A DNA stretch of 64,000 nt. Source: Delphinapterus leucas (Eukaryota > Chordata > Mammalia > Artiodactyla > Monodontidae). The position numbers were made by a program, and so were the translations under genes. The DNA lies in assembly GCF_002288925.2 (NCBI RefSeq), contig NW_022098043.1, positions 8,826,554-8,890,553 of the forward strand, given 5' to 3'. The notes below the pieces were generated by a model that saw only the letters and a list, made by a program, of their open reading frames with translations, had not been told where the DNA came from and ran no database searches. This document shows positions 10,801 to 22,365 of this stretch, in pieces; the first letter of the stretch is position 1, and every line of letters starts with the position of its first letter.

Positions 10801-12873
10801 TTATGCCCACCAACCCCTGGAAGGGCAAGCAGGTGGAGTTCACTCCCAGGAAGTTCCCCAGCCAATCACAAACATCCTCAACATCAAGACGATGATGTAA
10901 AACATCTTTGCTATTCCTATGCTCTCTGCATTGGTACCTTCTCTCCCACTTTGCCTCCTCTTTCATCTTCTACCCCCGGTCCCCCGGCCCCCCCCAGGGC
11001 CTCTGGCTCCATCGAGCCACAACCCCTTGTGATTGAGGCTAAAGAGACTTATTTCTGTCTTACCAATATTAATAGGTTCTTGTAGATCTTTGCGGCATTT
11101 TTATGATAAAAGATCTCCCTTCTCATCTCCTTCCAGGGTTGAGAATGGAAAGGAGCAGAGAGAGTGCAGGGCCCAGGGAAACCTATCCTGCCACACAACC
11201 AAGAGAGGAAACACAAAAAGGACCGGGCTTGAAATTCATGACGCCAATTTCCACTCGATGCATTGCTCTTTCGGTAGCACAGGCCTTGCCTGCCACAGTC
11301 AAGGGGGAGGTTTTGTTGGGCAGAGGGTGACGTTCTCTTGGGTGACGGGAGCAATGCTTTTGAGTCTCGGTTTGTCTACCTGTAATGTGGCCTGAGTATT
11401 ACCAGGGTTTTTGCAACTATGCCTGAAGGTAAACTTTCTCTTCAAGATCAAGTTCTGCTTCCTGATTCAAGCAGTGGTCATCTTCTCTGCCAAGAGGCTG
11501 TGTCTGGGGTTCCTTGACCAGGTCCTCACTTTGCCTTTATTCTTCATCAATGTGTCTTTTGGTGTGAACCCCCTTTTCTCTGGCTTCAAGTTTCCACGAG
11601 GCAGGAGGTCCATCACAGTAACATGTCAGCGGCTTTTGGTTCCTTCTCTTACTGTTGTCCACAGGAGGAGGAGTAATGATCTGATTGGCAGGTTTGGGAG
11701 AAGGAACTGGACACGCTCAGCTCAGTGCCTTCTTCCTTTCTTCTCTCTAGCAACACACATCTTCTTCTGCCCCTCCAAGCCTTAAGTCCAACAGGAGCAG
11801 GCTCTACCCCTGAGGCACAGGTCTGTGCCAGTCCACTGCCATCTCAAACTGGGTGGCTAAGTCTGCCTAATTCTGGGGTGAAGCATTAGAAGGCCCCTTA
11901 GCCAGGCACCAAAAGCCAACGTTTTCATTATCAGCTTTATTGGTAATAAAATTTCTTTCATCTCTACCTACTTGATTCCTGTCTTCCCTTCATTTTGTTC
12001 CAAATTCAAGCAGGAAAAAGTGGCATGTTATTTACTGGGCTTTCCCCAAACCCTAACAGTCCCAGTAGAGACACATTTAAGATGCTTATAATAAAATCAG
12101 AGAATTGGATCTCCTAATAAATAGAAATAACACACGTTCATTTTAAGTCTAACAACAGAGACGACATATAATTCATTATAAGCCTAGCAACAAAGTGATG
12201 GGATTTCCAAAAAAAAGTTGTGTTCTTCCAATCTGTAGCTAAAATATTTACATGGGGCCCTGGTGATACGCAGGCAGTGGTTTACAGAGCACAGCCTGTT
12301 CAAACCAAACAGTTGCTCTATTCCCGATTTTGGAAACTCGTCAAGGAATCAGTGTTTACTTAGACATCTTGGGCCCCAAGCAGCTCTTGTGTAGGCTGGA
12401 TTCAATCCAAGGAGAAGCCATGGCTCGGGAACATTCCTCCTTCTCCCCTGACCATTAAATCACAGACCTCTCAGCTCTCCAGGGCCCTCTAGAGGGCATC
12501 CAGTCCAGCCTCTGGTCAACTGTCCAGTCCCCAGGCTGGGCTACGTAGACTAAGTTCTGGTTTAGAACTGGCCCCTTGGCGCCCAACCTAACGAGTAATC
12601 CTGTGTGTGAATGCCTTATTCATTTAACTCCCAAAGAGAGAGTATAGGCTTGAGGGCAAAGGATTTGATGTTTAATACGTAGATGACTTGAATTAGTCTG
12701 GAGCATAATGCAAGGGGTGGGCCAGCTGTGGGAAACAGACAATAGAGAACCTAGGAAGGTCAAGTCTGAGTGTCCAGGAAACAAGATCTGCTATTTTTAC
12801 CCAAAGTAAGAAAACAAGCCCAACATTATCGAAGAACAACAAGCACAAGCATGAGGATCAAGAATAATGCACG
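10801..12873. other. Repeat-poor DNA of unknown nature
   Basis: About 2 kb almost free of recognised transposons. A minus-strand frame at 11,417-11,709 is open for about 97 codons apart from one stop (11,538-11,540), but I cannot match it to a known protein. A long C run lies at about 10,979-10,996. No promoter or splice structure is evident. Confidence 0.45.
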
Positions 12874-13075
12874 GGGCTTCCCTGGTGGCGCAGTGGTTGA
12901 GAGTCCGCCTGCCGATGCAGAGGATACGGGTTCGTGCCCCAGTCTGGGAAGATTCCACATGCCGCGGAGTGGCTGGGCCCGTGAGCCATGGCCGCTGAGC
13001 CTGCGCGTCCGGAGCCTGTGCTCCGCAGCGCGAGAGGCCACAACAGTGAGAGGCCCGTGTACCGCAAAAAACAAC
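12874..13075 (+). mobile_element. CHR-2-type SINE
   Basis: Plus-orientation copy (gggcttccctggtggcgcagtggttgagag ... gagaggcccgtgtaccgc) with an (AAC)n-rich tail. It is the source of a 139-codon minus-strand open frame, which is not a gene. Confidence 0.95.
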
Positions 13076-13482
13076 AACAGCAACAAGGATGCAAAGAAAA
13101 AGCACATGCCAATGTACCTTAGCTCTCAATAAGAGATAGTAGTTATTGTTATTACTGTTCTCACTGAGATGATTTTGAAAAATAATGAGATTAGCATGTG
13201 AGAAGGCCCAGTGCAAATAACAGTGATGGAGTTAAAGTAGTGAATGCCATTGTTTCTGTGTGCTCCATCCTTTTCTCTATTTGGCGACTGCCTTTTCTTG
13301 ATCTTACATGGTTCTCATAAAACCATAAGCCACTGCCCCTGTTGGTACAGTGGTGGACAGTGACTTAGGCGTGGCCAATCTTTTCTTCCAACGTGATTGG
13401 TCCTGGGATAGGCTGGTTACCCAAGCAGGCCAATCAGATCCTTCTATGAGATTTGGAACCTCCCCACCATGAGGCATGTTGG

Positions 13483-13690
13483 TGTATTAGAAGGAGCATG
13501 AGCTTTGGTGTCTGAAGGCGTGGATCCTGGCTCATGAAGTCAGGAAAGTTTCTTTACTTTTCTGAGCCCTCAAATATCTTCATCTTTGTATATGATGGAA
13601 TAAAACTGACCTCACAGGGTTGTGACGATTAACGGAGATAAAATGCACACAGTGCTTGGCACATAGTGGACATCAATAAATGGCTCCCGT
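13483..13690 (+). mobile_element. MIR relic
   Basis: Forward pattern from 'agaaggagcatgagctttgg' through 'cacagggttgtgacgattaacggagat' to 'gtgcttggcacatagtggacatcaataaatg'. Confidence 0.82.
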
Positions 13691-13979
13691 TGCTAACATT
13701 CATGGTAAAAACAAGACTCTAATTAACCTTCCCCATTCACCCACCCTCCCTAATCAATCTATACACTCCATGAAGCACTTTGAATTAACTGTAATTGGGA
13801 GGTCCTACCTTTTAGTCGGGAGGCATCGTCTTTAATTTTCCCTGACCCTTGAGCTCCCTGGAGTGTAGAAATGGGATGAGAGAGTAAAATCTTAGGATGG
13901 AAAAGTCATTGTCTTGTCAATCCACTGATAACAAGTGGCTGGGAAATCTTTCTCCTGGAATTCAAGAAAGGGTCTTCAG

Positions 13980-14330
13980 GGTGGTGGCGCAGTGGTTAAG
14001 AATCCGCCTGCCAATGCAGGGGACATGGGTTCGAGCCCTGGTCCGGGAAGATCCCACATGCCACGGAGCAACTAAGCCCACGTGCCACAACTACTGAGCC
14101 TGCGCTCTAGAGCCTGCGTGCCACAACTACTGAAGCCCACGTGCCACAACTCCTAAAGCACGTGCACCTAGAGCCCGTGCTCTGCAACAAGAGAAACCAC
14201 CGCAATGAGAAATGAGAAGCTCGCGCACCGCAACGAAGCGTAGCCCCCTCTTGCTGCAACTAGAGAAAGTCCACCCGCAGCAATGAAGACTCATGCAGCC
14301 AAAAATAAATAAATTAATTAATTAAAAAAA
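13980..14330 (+). mobile_element. CHR-type SINE, long form, slightly 5' truncated
   Basis: Begins within ggtggcgcagtggttaag, lacking the first gggcttccct. It runs through all the 'gccacaactactgagcc' modules to a poly-A tail. Duplications AAGAAAGGGTCTTCAG (13,964-13,979) and AAGAAATTGTCTTCAG (14,331-14,346) flank it. Confidence 0.94.
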
Positions 14331-14360
14331 AAGAAATTGTCTTCAGTCTAGATGCTGGAG

Positions 14361-14565
14361 CAGTGCTGTCTAATAGAACTTTCTGCTATGATAGGAACAT
14401 TCTATATCTGTGCTGTCCATTACAATAACCACTAGCTGCATGTGGCTATTGACCACTTGGAATATGGTCAGTGAGACTGAAGAGCTCAATTATGTATTTA
14501 TTTAATTAATTTAAATTTAAATATCCACATGTGGCAATGGCTACTACATTGAACAGAGCAGCTCT
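14361..14565 (+). mobile_element. hAT-type MITE, MER20-like
   Basis: Starts CAGTGCTGTC and ends GAACAGAGCAG, with the inner blocks 'taatagaactttctgc', 'ccactagctgcatgtggctatt' and 'atttaattaatttaaatttaaat'. This is the layout of the short Charlie-type element I know as MER20. The subfamily name is from memory. A decayed copy is at 52,907-53,099. Confidence 0.7.
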
Positions 14566-14759
14566 AGACCAAAGCACGGCATTAGCAAACACAGATGTGG
14601 GTGAGGATAATACCCAGTGCTTGCTTGGCCAGGAACATGTGCAGGAAGAGCTACAATTTATAAGTGGCAGGGGACAGGGGGACTCCAGAATTGGAGCAGT
14701 TGGTAAAGGAAAGTCATCTCTCTAGTTAGCAATTTAAAACAATGTATTCTGAAACCTAG

Positions 14760-15165
14760 AGATTATCATACCAAGTGAAGTAAGTCAGAGAAAGACAAAT
14801 ATCACATGATATCACTTATATGTAGAATCTAAAAAAAAAAAAGATACAAAGGAACTTATTTACGAAACAGAAATAGACTAACAGACATAGACAACAAATT
14901 TATGATTACCAAAGGGGAAAGGAGGGGAAGGGAAAAGTTAAGGATTTGGGATTAACAGATACATACTGCTATACATAAAATAAATAAACAACAAGGACCT
15001 ACTATACAGCACAGGGAACTATATTCAATATCTTGTAATAACCTATAATGGAAAAGAATATGAAAAAGAATATATATGTATATATGTATACATATATATA
15101 TAACTGACTCACTTTGCTGTACATCTGAAACATTGAAAATCAAGTATAGTTCAATGAAAAAAAAA
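14760..15165 (+). mobile_element. LINE-1 3' end
   Basis: Typical cetartiodactyl L1 3' sequence: 'caagtgaagtaagtcagagaaagacaaatatc', 'ctactatacagcacagggaactatattcaata', 'actttgctgtacatctgaaac' and a poly-A end. It includes a (TATA)n-like run near 15,072-15,100. Confidence 0.9.
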
Positions 15166-15671
15166 ACAATGCATGCTGGTGTATGTGCTCTATTGCAAAG
15201 CTACAGAACTTCAGAGAAGACTGTCTTAGAATATTTTTTTAATTTGTAAATTGCAAAGTAATTTAACCACATTACAGAAAGATTAGTAACCAGAGGGGGG
15301 AAAAATCCCTCTAAATTCCATCACACAGTTGTGATTATATTTACATATTTCCTATCAGTCTTTTGCACATGCTTGTTTATACTTCACATGCTCACTTATG
15401 TAGTGGACAAACATTTAAAATTAAAACCTCCATGGATATACATTTTGTATCCTACATTTTCCATTTATCACAAGTATTTTTCTGTGTCATCATATTCTGT
15501 GTGTAATTTTCAATAACTGCAAAATATTCTACAGGTTACACCTACACTATATAATTCATATAACCATTCACTGATTTTTGTATTTTTTAGGATGTTTCCA
15601 ATTTTCTTCAGAGGGTTGGTGGGACAGGTGTCCTAAGGCACATTAACTCCCCGCCCCTGCATATTTTGTGG
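15166..15671. other. AT-rich ancient repeat-like stretch
   Basis: No gene. Segments such as 'tctgtgtcatcatattctg...caataactgcaaaatattctac' and 'attcatataaccattcactgat' look like an old interspersed element that I cannot name. Confidence 0.45.
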
Positions 15672-15905
15672 AGCAGGGACAGGAGCTTTGAAGGCAGGCA
15701 GACCTGGGTTTAAATCCTGGGCCTCCATCACTTAGTAGCTATATGACCTCTGAGAAGATCATTCATCTCCCTGAGCCTCAACTTTTTCATCTATAAAATG
15801 GGAATAATAATACCTGCCTTTCAGGTTGTTGCCCGGTATTTGTAAATTGCCTCCCACACTGCCCAGAATCTAGGAGATGCTCATGAATTATAGCACTATT
15901 ATAAA
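15672..15905 (+). mobile_element. MIR relic, well preserved
   Basis: Near-complete forward MIR: 'gcaggcagacctgggtttaaatcctgg', 'gagcctcaactttttcatctataaaatggga' and 'ctaggagatgctcatgaatta'. Confidence 0.85.
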
Positions 15906-16547
15906 TATTTTTAGATTATAATTTTTTTTAGAAAGTTCAATTACTAGTAGTGTTTATAATCTAGTCAGTGTTCTGAGGACCTCTCAATTGCAAGAAATTT
16001 CCTGATTTATGCTAATGGGTCTCATGGCCCATCCCACCTGCTTGGACCAGAATCCCTGTCAACTTAGACGCTGGGATGTGGAGGGTCCCTAAGGCTTAGA
16101 GAAATGCGGGCCACGGGGAGACTCGGGGGAGGCACTGGGGGAAGCTGCAGAATGGGCTGGAGAGGTGGGCAGGAGGGGGATTCGCCTTTCACCTACTAAC
16201 CAAATGCACAAGCTTCCCCTTTGGCTTTTGCTTCTCTCCAAAGCTCTTCTTTTCCCACAGCGATGGGTGACGTGCTGAAAATGGGGAACATCGAAGTGAG
16301 GGCGGAGGAGGAAATAAGAGGATTTACGAGATGTGCTTTCCTGCCAGAGCTGGCCGCCCCAGAGTGACAGGTAAGGCACTATATTTGGAATTCTGTCCCT
16401 CTCGGGACTTCTAGTCCTGCCTGAGCTACCGTGAGCAAATTCCCAAGCCTCTGCGAGTTGGGCTTTCCTTGTTGATTAAATGGGGATGAGAATAATAACG
16501 TCCACACGGAACTGAGACGCTCCAATAAGAAAGAAACAATAGTGCCC
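15906..16547. other. No gene or clear repeat recognised
   Basis: Mixed-composition DNA. Open frames are short and unremarkable. Confidence 0.45.
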
Positions 16548-16745
16548 AGTCCTCAAGCATGGAGCACCTGCTAAGTACCAGGTGCCAGGTGGGGCGATTC
16601 ACACCCATCACTTCTTTCACCAGTCACAACAGTCCCCAAAGGCCGGTGTTGTTATTTCCACTTTACAAGGAGGAAATCAGGGCTCTGAAAGGTGAAGGCC
16701 CATGCTCACCCCAGTGCACCTCCCTGCTTTGTAAACTGTAAGGCC
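16548..16745 (-). mobile_element. MIR relic
   Basis: Reverse-orientation pattern around 'acctgctaagtaccaggtgccaggtg' and 'ttatttccactttacaaggaggaaatcagggctctgaaagg'. Confidence 0.6.
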
Positions 16746-16982
16746 CTGGACGGTTGTAATCTGTTGTTATGACCCTCTAGAGGTCTTCTTAGCTCATTCC
16801 CTGGAGAGTTTTGCTAGAAAGTTCTTCTAGAGGATTGCAGAGTACATTGAAGAAACTGATTTGACATGTGTATGTTGAGCGCCTACTGTGTGTTAGGCAT
16901 TGTTGTAGAGACTCAGCAGTGAATGCCACGGATAAATTATTCTCCAAGAGCATACATTTTTGTGTGAGAAGCCTGATGGATT

Positions 16983-17055
16983 AAAAAACAAACAAATTAA
17001 CACACCATTGTAAAGCAATTATACTCCAATAAAGATGTTAAAAAAAAAAAAAACA
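16983..17055 (+). mobile_element. LINE-1 3' tail fragment
   Basis: The short piece 'caccattgtaaagcaattatactccaataaagatgtt' plus poly-A is the extreme 3' end of a ruminant/cetacean-type L1. Confidence 0.85.
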
Positions 17056-17059
17056 AGTA

Positions 17060-17185
17060 GGGAATTCCCTGGTTGTCCAGTGGTTAGGGTCCTGCGCTTC
17101 CACTGCAGGGGGCACCGGTTCGATCCCTGGTCAGGGAACTAAGATCCCGCGTGCCACGTGTCACAGCCAAACAAACAAACAAGTG
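17060..17185 (+). mobile_element. CHR-related SINE, short form, in an L1 poly-A tail
   Basis: Reads gggaattccctggttgtccagtggttaggg and ends (AAAC)n. Flanks AACAAGTAG and AACAAGTGT suggest it inserted into the adjacent L1 tail. Confidence 0.92.
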
Positions 17186-17309
17186 TATAACATGCCCTGT
17201 GATGATAAGTTCTGGGAAGAAAAATAAAACGGAAGGGTGATTTTATGTCCAATGGTCAGAGAAGGCTCTGATGACAGCTGTGTTCACCACTCAGATATTA
17301 GCATCTACA

Positions 17310-17430
17310 GGGTGTCACCTCCATAAGGACAGAGCCCTGGGATCTTGTTTGTCCCTGTAGCCCCAGTCCCCAGAAGAAGTCCTGGTTCCCCATAGGTGGT
17401 GAATAAATAGTGATTGAATGAGTGAATAAA
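17310..17430 (+). mobile_element. LINE-2 3' tail
   Basis: 'cataaggacagagccctgggatcttg...ccccataggtggtgaataaatagtgattgaatgag' matches the L2 3' end with changes. Confidence 0.65.
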
Positions 17431-17439
17431 CAAACAGCC

Positions 17440-18660
17440 ATCATCTCAGACCTGCTGGAGAAATGTCCACGGCAGGGTAGGCACGGGGTTTTGGATTCAG
17501 TTCCTATCAGCTGACGCTTATGGAGAACCTTCTGTGTGCCAGGCATTGTTCCAGCCTCCGTGGCGACAGAACAACCCTTTCCTTTGAAGATCTTCGCTAG
17601 AGATGATGGGGGAGCTTGCGATCTAGGAGTCTAGAAGAGAAGGAAGTGAAAAGAATAAGGGGAGAGCAAGGGGTTAAGTGCAAAGAGTAAGAGTTTCAGG
17701 GTCAGGAAGGAGTTCAGCAAGTGTATTGCCTGACTTTTTTTTTTAGTGCAAAAAATAGCTAGTTCTGCTTTTCAGACTGAGGCTGGCTGAGTCAGGGGTT
17801 CAAAGAAAAGAGCATGAGGATGGGAGTGGCAGTTGTCATCTGCAGCAGATGGTAATGCCCCAGAGACAGATTTGTGGACTTGAAGATGTTTCCCTCCGCC
17901 CCCTCTGGCCCAGGAATCAAGGTCAGGGGCAGACAACCAAGCTCAGTTCCCTGGGGTCCCCATCCCAGCCTCTCAACCAGGCCAGCCCTTCCCGAGAACA
18001 TCACCCTTGCTCCACCCTTGGACTCTACATCAGGCTCAGCAGAGTCTCAGAGGCCAAGGGTGTGAGAAGAATCATCCCAGCATCTGTTATGAACCATTAT
18101 TTCCATTCCTTTGGCTGTGCTTTCCCCTGAGCCCCAAAGACACTAGGTCAGTGCTGCTTTCAGCCCAAACGTCTGACATGCCAGGCCTTTGTTCAGCCTC
18201 ACAAAAGAAGGGGATGATTATTAAAAGAACAGACTTTGCATTCCATATTTACCCCAGATGACATTGCCTTGATCCCTAAAATAACTCCAGATCGCCTGGG
18301 TGGAACTTGCTCGTTCTTTTTCATCTTGCTATTTTGCAACTGTTTATGGAGACCATCACCATAGTGATATTATCAGAGCGGGTCAAATGAAACTCCAAAC
18401 CCTTGGGCTGTTTTGGTTTTCCTTTGTACCTTGGAACATGACTTTTTCCCCCTAGAGCAGCTCTTTCATTTCTTTTAAGCAATTTTCTTGGCTCCAGGTC
18501 AGCAGCAGCGCTTTCTAACTGATTCCCATCAGTTAAAACCACAGAGGTGGTCCACGCTGAGATGAGGGATGGAAGTACTTGGGCTGAGTTTCCAAACTGG
18601 AAACCATATTTACCAGAAATCTCCTTTCCGTCAGATAAAACTTGGGTCAAAGTTTCAGAG
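17440..18660. other. Repeat-poor stretch, possible conserved non-coding element
   Basis: About 1.2 kb, especially 18,070-18,660, lacks recognisable transposons. It has AT-rich cores with motif-like words such as 'gatgattattaaaagaaca' and 'agtgatattatcagagc'. No coding structure is seen. Its regulatory nature is inference. Confidence 0.35.
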
Positions 18661-18834
18661 TGTTGAAAGAGGCACTAAATAAACTAAAAGTCTAAAGAAC
18701 CTTCAGTGTTTGGTCCAAGGAACATGGCTATAGAGTTCAACAAATAAACACAGCTGGCGTGGGGAGAGCCTTTAGCAAATACTTATCTTCTTGATTATTT
18801 TTTTCATAACCATCATCTTGGCCAACAGCCTTTA

Positions 18835-19380
18835 TTGTAGCATTCTCATACACTGCTGGTGGGAGTGTGAATTTGTAGGACTTTTCTAATAGAAAACTTG
18901 GCAATGGTTAGGAAAAGCCTGGATAGTGTGCTTTTTCTGTGAAGCAAACTTCTACTTGTGGGTTCTAAGAAAATAATTAGGGATGTGAGCAGAGGAATAC
19001 ATATGAAGACGTTTGTTGCTAATAATGGTGGAAGAATGGAAATAACCAAACTGTACAATACAAAGGGATTGCTTTAAAAAAAATCACCATCTATCCATAC
19101 GATGGATACTAAACTAGAATTACAAATTGTGCCACAGGAGAATCTTTAATACATGTAAAACATTCATGATATGTTCTCAGATAGGAAAAAAGCAGATAAC
19201 AAAAATGTGCATGCAGTATGATCCCATTTTTGTAAAACATGTATGTATATGGAAAGGAAAAAGATTAGAAGGATAGGTTCTAAAAAGATGGCAGTGATTA
19301 TTCCTTGGATAATTTTCTGGTTTTGGTGTTGTATCTATAATTTTTACCATGAGCATGTATTTCCGTAGTCAGATGTTTAA
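18835..19380 (+). mobile_element. Old LINE-1 (L1M-type) 3' remnant
   Basis: 'ctcatacactgctggtgggagtgtgaattt', 'ggaataaccaaactgtacaat' and 'gcatgcagtatgatcccatttttg' follow the order of an L1 ORF2 3' end and 3' UTR. It is heavily decayed. Confidence 0.7.
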
Positions 19381-19430
19381 AAAGCTATTTTAAAGTAGAA
19401 TAAGCCACGGTGCCTTTAAAATCACCTCTG

Positions 19431-19597
19431 GGGACTTCCCTGGTGCTCCAGTGGTTAAGACTGCGTACTCCCAATGCAGGGGGCCTGGGTTCCATCCCTG
19501 GTCGGGGAACTAGATCCTGCACGCGGCAATGAAGATCCTGCGTGCCGCAACTAAGACCCGGCACAGCCAAATAAATAAATAAATAGATATTTACATA
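19431..19597 (+). mobile_element. CHR-related SINE
   Basis: Starts gggacttccctggtgctccagtggttaagac. A perfect 16-bp duplication TTTAAAATCACCTCTG lies at 19,415-19,430 and 19,598-19,613. Confidence 0.96.
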
Positions 19598-19613
19598 TTT
19601 AAAATCACCTCTG

Positions 19614-20714
19614 ATGGATTTTGTGGGCAGAAACAGACTCCTATTCCAGGAGCCTCCCTACATAAAGATCGTAAGATAGAAAGTGCTCAATGATCTCTTA
19701 TTGTGGTTGAAGATAACGAATGAATTGTATGGTACCTGGGACCGATAAATATTTAGCAACCATGGGTTTTCTGCCTATTTAGAGTTTAAGGTCAAATATA
19801 TACAAGGCTGACATAACCAGGCATAAAACACACACACAATGTAGTAAGACCGGCAAATGTATTTACAAAATACCAAGAATCGTCTGATGCTCCGTAACAG
19901 CAGTGAGGATTGTTGGGGGCAGGGGAGGGGACCATCCATAAAATCAAAGAGCACACGATATGCCACCAATTTATTGCCTGTCTTATTTAAACCTCATGAC
20001 AATTGTACGTGGTAGGTATCATACACCCATTTTACAGATGTGGAAACTAGAATATGGAGGTTCAGTCACCCGCTCTCTCACCATTGCAGAGAGATAGAAG
20101 ATGCAATTATTCAGCTAGAAGAGATGTGGAGCCCAGCTTATGACTGGAATGGTTGGGACAGGAAGGAAGGAGGAAAAGGAGAAGGAAGACCTATATACCT
20201 CTATGGCATGGTCTCCAAAGTCTTTTACCAGACTGGTAAACATTTAGGTTGCAGGCTGGAGAAAATAATAATTTTAGCTACCCTCCTCTAAGTACCTGGG
20301 CACGATGTCAATATAAAAATGAGGATTACAGGATGTCATTGTATCCAACCTCACTGGCCTGTGGGAAGTGGTAGACGTGCTGCAGGAATATGTAGCACAA
20401 ATATGCCAGGGAGCAAATTACACAGAATCCTAGAGTCTGTCATCATTATGACCATCACTCAAAACATCTAAACACCTCTTTGTTTGCGGTAATGTGAAGA
20501 AGTGAAAAAAGGACAGGTTTTTTGCATCAGACAGAACTCCATTCAAATCCTGGCTCACCTTTCTGTAGTGATGTGACCTTTGTCCATCTTCACTGGCTCT
20601 ACCTTGAGGTACCTGTGGAACCTTAACACATTTATGGAAATCCTGCTTAAACATTATCATCCCAATCATTTCCTGCTATGTTGGAAGCTATCATGGGTAG
20701 CTTTTTAGACCTGT
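19614..20714. other. Two MIR-like relics in otherwise unassigned DNA
   Basis: A reverse MIR core at about 19,975-20,090 ('atacacccattttacagatgtggaaact') and a forward one at about 20,510-20,640 ('attcaaatcctggctcacctttctg') are visible. I see no gene. Confidence 0.5.
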
Positions 20715-21010
20715 ATTAGTCAGGGGGAGTGCTAGATGCTGAAACAACCTTCAGTGCTTAGTGGCTTACAGCAAAGGTTTATTTCCCCCCTAAGACACAG
20801 TCTGACTGGATGTTTTCAGTAGACTCTCCTGAAAGGAATACAGGCTTCCTCCATCTTGGAGCCTCTGCATTCGGCTGGCTGACAAACAAAGAGAGAGGGA
20901 GAGTATGGGGTATGTCCGAAGGGGCATTTGATGGTCATACCTGGAGGTGGCCCATTTCACTTCCTCCCACATTCCATTCATCAAAGCCCCGTCACATGAC
21001 CACAATCTAA
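20715..21010 (+). repeat. Ancient interspersed repeat
   Basis: 'gctagatgctgaaacaacc...agtgcttagtggcttacagcaaaggtttatttc', followed by 'ccatcttggagcctc' and 'tccattcatcaaagccccgtcacatgacc'. It is related in layout to the repeat at 6,405-7,130. The family is not assigned. Confidence 0.5.
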
Positions 21011-21694
21011 CTCAAGGGAGGCTAGGAAATGTAGACAGTGCTTGTGCCCAGGAAGAGGAAATGGAAAAGGTGACCCTGTAGCCTGGCAGTGCTACATACC
21101 TGTAGCAATCACGAGTAGTGTGGGGCAGAGAACAAAAGGTCATCAAGATAAAGCCTAACAGAACTGCCATGGCCAGTTGTCCAGGCAATGGTGCCTGACA
21201 GAGAGATATCTTTGGTGATCAGAGTTTTCTCATATAGGTTTTAAACTGGGCCAGATCTTACAGGATCTTAGACCAAGTATGTCTGATCCTATCTGGCAGT
21301 TTTAAGCTATAAAGAAGGTAGCACAATGAATATTAGAAATGGGTCCCATCACCACTGGCATGGCTCTGTGCTGAATCACCCTGTCCCACCATGCCCTGCA
21401 CTTTTCCCCTTTGCATTTGGCTCTCAGTGTGCTTACCTTTAGACTTGGTGGTTCATTTTCTCCACTTAGTCACTTTACCTACCAGACTGAATACTTGCCA
21501 TCACTTCTCTGCCTTTGGCCTTTGCTTTTCTTTCTGGCCAAAATATGGAGCCTTTCTGACTACAGGGGCATTGATTGCCTTAGATAAATAGGTCACCATG
21601 TCTAGCCTGGTCTGAGGCATTAACAACCTCAACAAGGTCCTCGTATGCTCTGCACTCCAATGGTTCACTTGAACAAAAAATAAAGCTGAATGAA
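21011..21694. other. No gene recognised
   Basis: Part (21,380-21,660) resembles a decayed LINE-2 body ('ttgccatcacttctctgcctttggcctttgc'). The remainder shows nothing I can support. Confidence 0.4.
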
Positions 21695-22365
21695 AATAAA
21701 AACAAAAATAAACAAATGGGTATTTCTCCAAAGAAGACACACAGATGGCCAAAAAGCACATGAAAACATGCTCAACATCACCAATTAGAGAAACGTCAAT
21801 CAAAACTACAATGAGGTATCACCTCACACAGGTCAGAATGGCCATGATTAAAAAACCTACAAACAGTAAATGCTGGAGAGGGTGTGGAGAAAAGGGAACC
21901 CTCCTACACTGTTGGTGGGAATGTAAATTGGTACAGCCAGTATGGAGAACAGTATGGAGGTTCCTTAAAAAACTAAAAATAGAGATACCATATAACCCAG
22001 CAATCCCACTACTGGGCATATACCCAGAGAAAACCATAATTCAAAAAGACACATGCACCCCAATGTTCACTGCAGCACTATTTACAACAGCCAGGACATG
22101 GAAGCAACCTAAATGCCCATTGACAGACGAATGGATAAAGAAGATGTGGTACATATATACAATGGAATACTACTCAGCCATAAAAAGAACGAAATTGGGT
22201 CATTTGTAGAGACGTGGATGGATCTAGAGACTGTCATACAGAGTGAAGTAAGTCAGAGAAAAACAAATATCGTATATTAACACATATATGTGGAACCTAG
22301 AAAAATGGTACAGATGAACCGGTTTGCAGGGCAGAAATAGAGACACAGATGCAGAGAACAATGGG
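21695..22365 (+). mobile_element. LINE-1 ORF2 C-terminus and 3' UTR start, relatively young
   Basis: Encodes an uninterrupted 154-codon piece (21,745-22,209) of the L1 ORF2 C-terminal end, with the typical [20 protein letters not shown] and [14 protein letters not shown] motifs. This is beyond the endonuclease and reverse transcriptase domains, so it is a dead 5'-truncated copy. The open frame suggests a younger insertion than the other L1 pieces here. Confidence 0.95.

Larger units (their letters stand above)
16855..17285 (+). repeat. Ancient repeat split by an L1 tail and a SINE
   Basis: The 'ttgagcgcctactgtgtgttaggcattgttg...' block (16,875 on) continues after the insertions with 'aagtgtataacatgccctgtgatgataagttctggg'. 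The insertions occupy about 16,983-17,187. Confidence 0.55.

Noticed and set aside
21745..22209. Host gene encoding a 154-residue protein
   Set aside because: The peptide is the C-terminal tail of L1 ORF2.
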